Origin: Acidobacteriaceae bacterium
GTDB taxonomy: Bacteria; Acidobacteriota; Terriglobia; Terriglobales; Acidobacteriaceae
Assembly: GCA_027364815.1 (NCBI GenBank)
Contig: DAHXOQ010000014.1
Span: 1-22,873, forward strand
Reading direction: 5' to 3'
DNA: 22,873 bases
Position numbers and translations under genes: made by a program. The first letter of the stretch is position 1; every line of letters starts with the position of its first letter. Below the pieces are notes generated by a model that made no database searches, had not been told where the DNA came from, and was given only the letters and a program-made list of their open reading frames with translations. Positions 22,107-22,873 of this stretch are shown piece after piece.

Positions 22107-22873
22107 ATGAGAGAAATTTGTCGAGATACGCGGATTTTATTTTTATTGGTGGTGCTATTTTTTAATTTACAGGAAGTGAATGCGCAGAAGGGTCAGAGTG
22201 CGGCGACGATTTGGCCTCCGAAGGCGATAGCGCCATTGCCGCATGGCGAGGGTGCGCGGAGGATGGGTGAGCGGCTGCGCGCGATATTTGCGGCGACGGA
22301 TTGGAAAGCGGAGCCGAATAAGCAGGCGGAAAGAATTCCATACTACGAAAATTTGCTGAAGCAGAAGCTCAACGTGCGCGATGAGGTGACGGTGCGCATG
22401 GAGTTGGGCAATGAGCAACTGCGCTCTGGATTCAGCGCGGAGGCAGTCGATAATCTTGAGATTTTGCTGAAGCTGGTTGAGGCGCATGCAAGCGAGGTTC
22501 CACGCACGGTTTTGTTGCAGACGCATAAGGAATTGGCGCTGGCGTATTTGAGATTGGGCGAGCAGGAGAATTGCATTGGGCTGCACAACTCATTCTCGTG
22601 CGTGTTTCCTATGCGGTGCGAGGCGAGGCACACAAAGACGCGGGGGGCGGAAGGCGCGATTCGCGAGTACACGAAAGTGCTGGAGATGGATCCTGGCAGC
22701 GACCTTGCGATTTGGCTGATGAATATTGCGTATCAGCAGTTGGGGCGGTATCCGCAGGATGTACCGAAGAAGTGGCTGGCAGCGCCGAATTTGTTTTCTT
22801 CGGAGTATGACATTGGGTATTTTCCTGAAGTTGGCGCGCTGGCGGGGGTGAATGCATTTGCGCGCTCTGGCGG
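22107..22873 (+). CDS. CRTAC1-type TPR protein, N-terminal part (runs off the window)
   Basis: Open from ATG 22107 to the window end, 255 codons, no stop. Start: MREICRDTRILFLLVVLFFN is a signal peptide or anchor; GGAAGG lies about 11 bases upstream. The next 130 residues are helical and TPR-like (EVTVRMELGNEQLRSGFSAE; TVLLQTHKELALAYLRLGEQ). They lead to a segment, ENCIGLHNSFSCVFP, then HTKTRGAEGAIREYTKVLEM, AIWLMNIAYQQLGRYPQDVP and YDIGYFPEVGALAGVN. From memory this is the usual run-in to the FG-GAP/VCBS propeller and ASPIC/UnbV domain of CRTAC1-family secreted proteins, often annotated as CRTAC1 or RNA-binding-like. The propeller itself lies beyond the window. Function unknown; secretion to the surface or medium is likely. 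Confidence 0.75.
   Translation, partial: MREICRDTRILFLLVVLFFNLQEVNAQKGQSAATIWPPKAIAPLPHGEGARRMGERLRAIFAATDWKAEPNKQAERIPYYENLLKQKLNVRDEVTVRMELGNEQLRSGFSAEAVDNLEILLKLVEAHASEVPRTVLLQTHKELALAYLRLGEQENCIGLHNSFSCVFPMRCEARHTKTRGAEGAIREYTKVLEMDPGSDLAIWLMNIAYQQLGRYPQDVPKKWLAAPNLFSSEYDIGYFPEVGALAGVNAFARSG

Overview
The window looks like a chromosomal segment of a soil or peat-type Acidobacteriota (Terriglobia-like). This is inferred from gene content, not from a marker gene: a DUF6599-type lipoprotein, DUF362 proteins with Tat signals, a CRTAC1-type protein, a large Asp-box (BNR) repeat protein and a haem c/PD40/TPR protein are a mix typical of that phylum. No integrase, transposase, CRISPR array or rRNA was seen.

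Left part (1-8.3 kb). A small SRPBCC protein lies on the minus strand. Divergent from it is a seven-gene, all-plus-strand cluster: larE, larC and larB (nickel-pincer nucleotide, NPN, cofactor synthesis, without larA), a membrane polyferredoxin that looks like a NapH-NapG fusion with an internal twin-arginine motif, a DUF6599-type lipoprotein, and two DUF362 proteins with N-terminal twin-arginine motifs. Both DUF362 proteins carry an H-x3-G-V-T-x3-K motif. Its His-to-Lys spacing of 10 equals that of His174 and Lys184 (the lysine that binds NPN) in lactate racemase LarA. My main hypothesis is that the cluster makes NPN, loads it in the cytoplasm into DUF362 proteins, exports them folded by Tat, and connects them to the quinone pool through the polyferredoxin. 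This would be an undescribed extracytoplasmic NPN-dependent system.

Middle part (8.3-16.5 kb). A 3' tRNA-Leu remnant marks the end of the cluster. Then come a minus-strand secreted haem c/beta-propeller/TPR protein, an intergenic region with short tandem repeats and a perfect palindrome, pyrD (class 1B dihydroorotate dehydrogenase), a small four-cysteine protein, an intact tRNA-Leu(UAA), and a minus-strand Asp-box repeat protein.

Right part (16.5-22.9 kb). Minus strand: a proline-rich lipoprotein, a HigBA/RelE-type toxin-antitoxin pair whose promoter predicts a leaderless toxin mRNA, and a branched-chain aminotransferase followed by a clear intrinsic terminator. Plus strand: a DoxX-like membrane protein, a class I methyltransferase, a PfkB-family sugar kinase whose stop codon lies inside an octamer tandem repeat, and the N-terminal part of a CRTAC1-like TPR protein that runs off the window.
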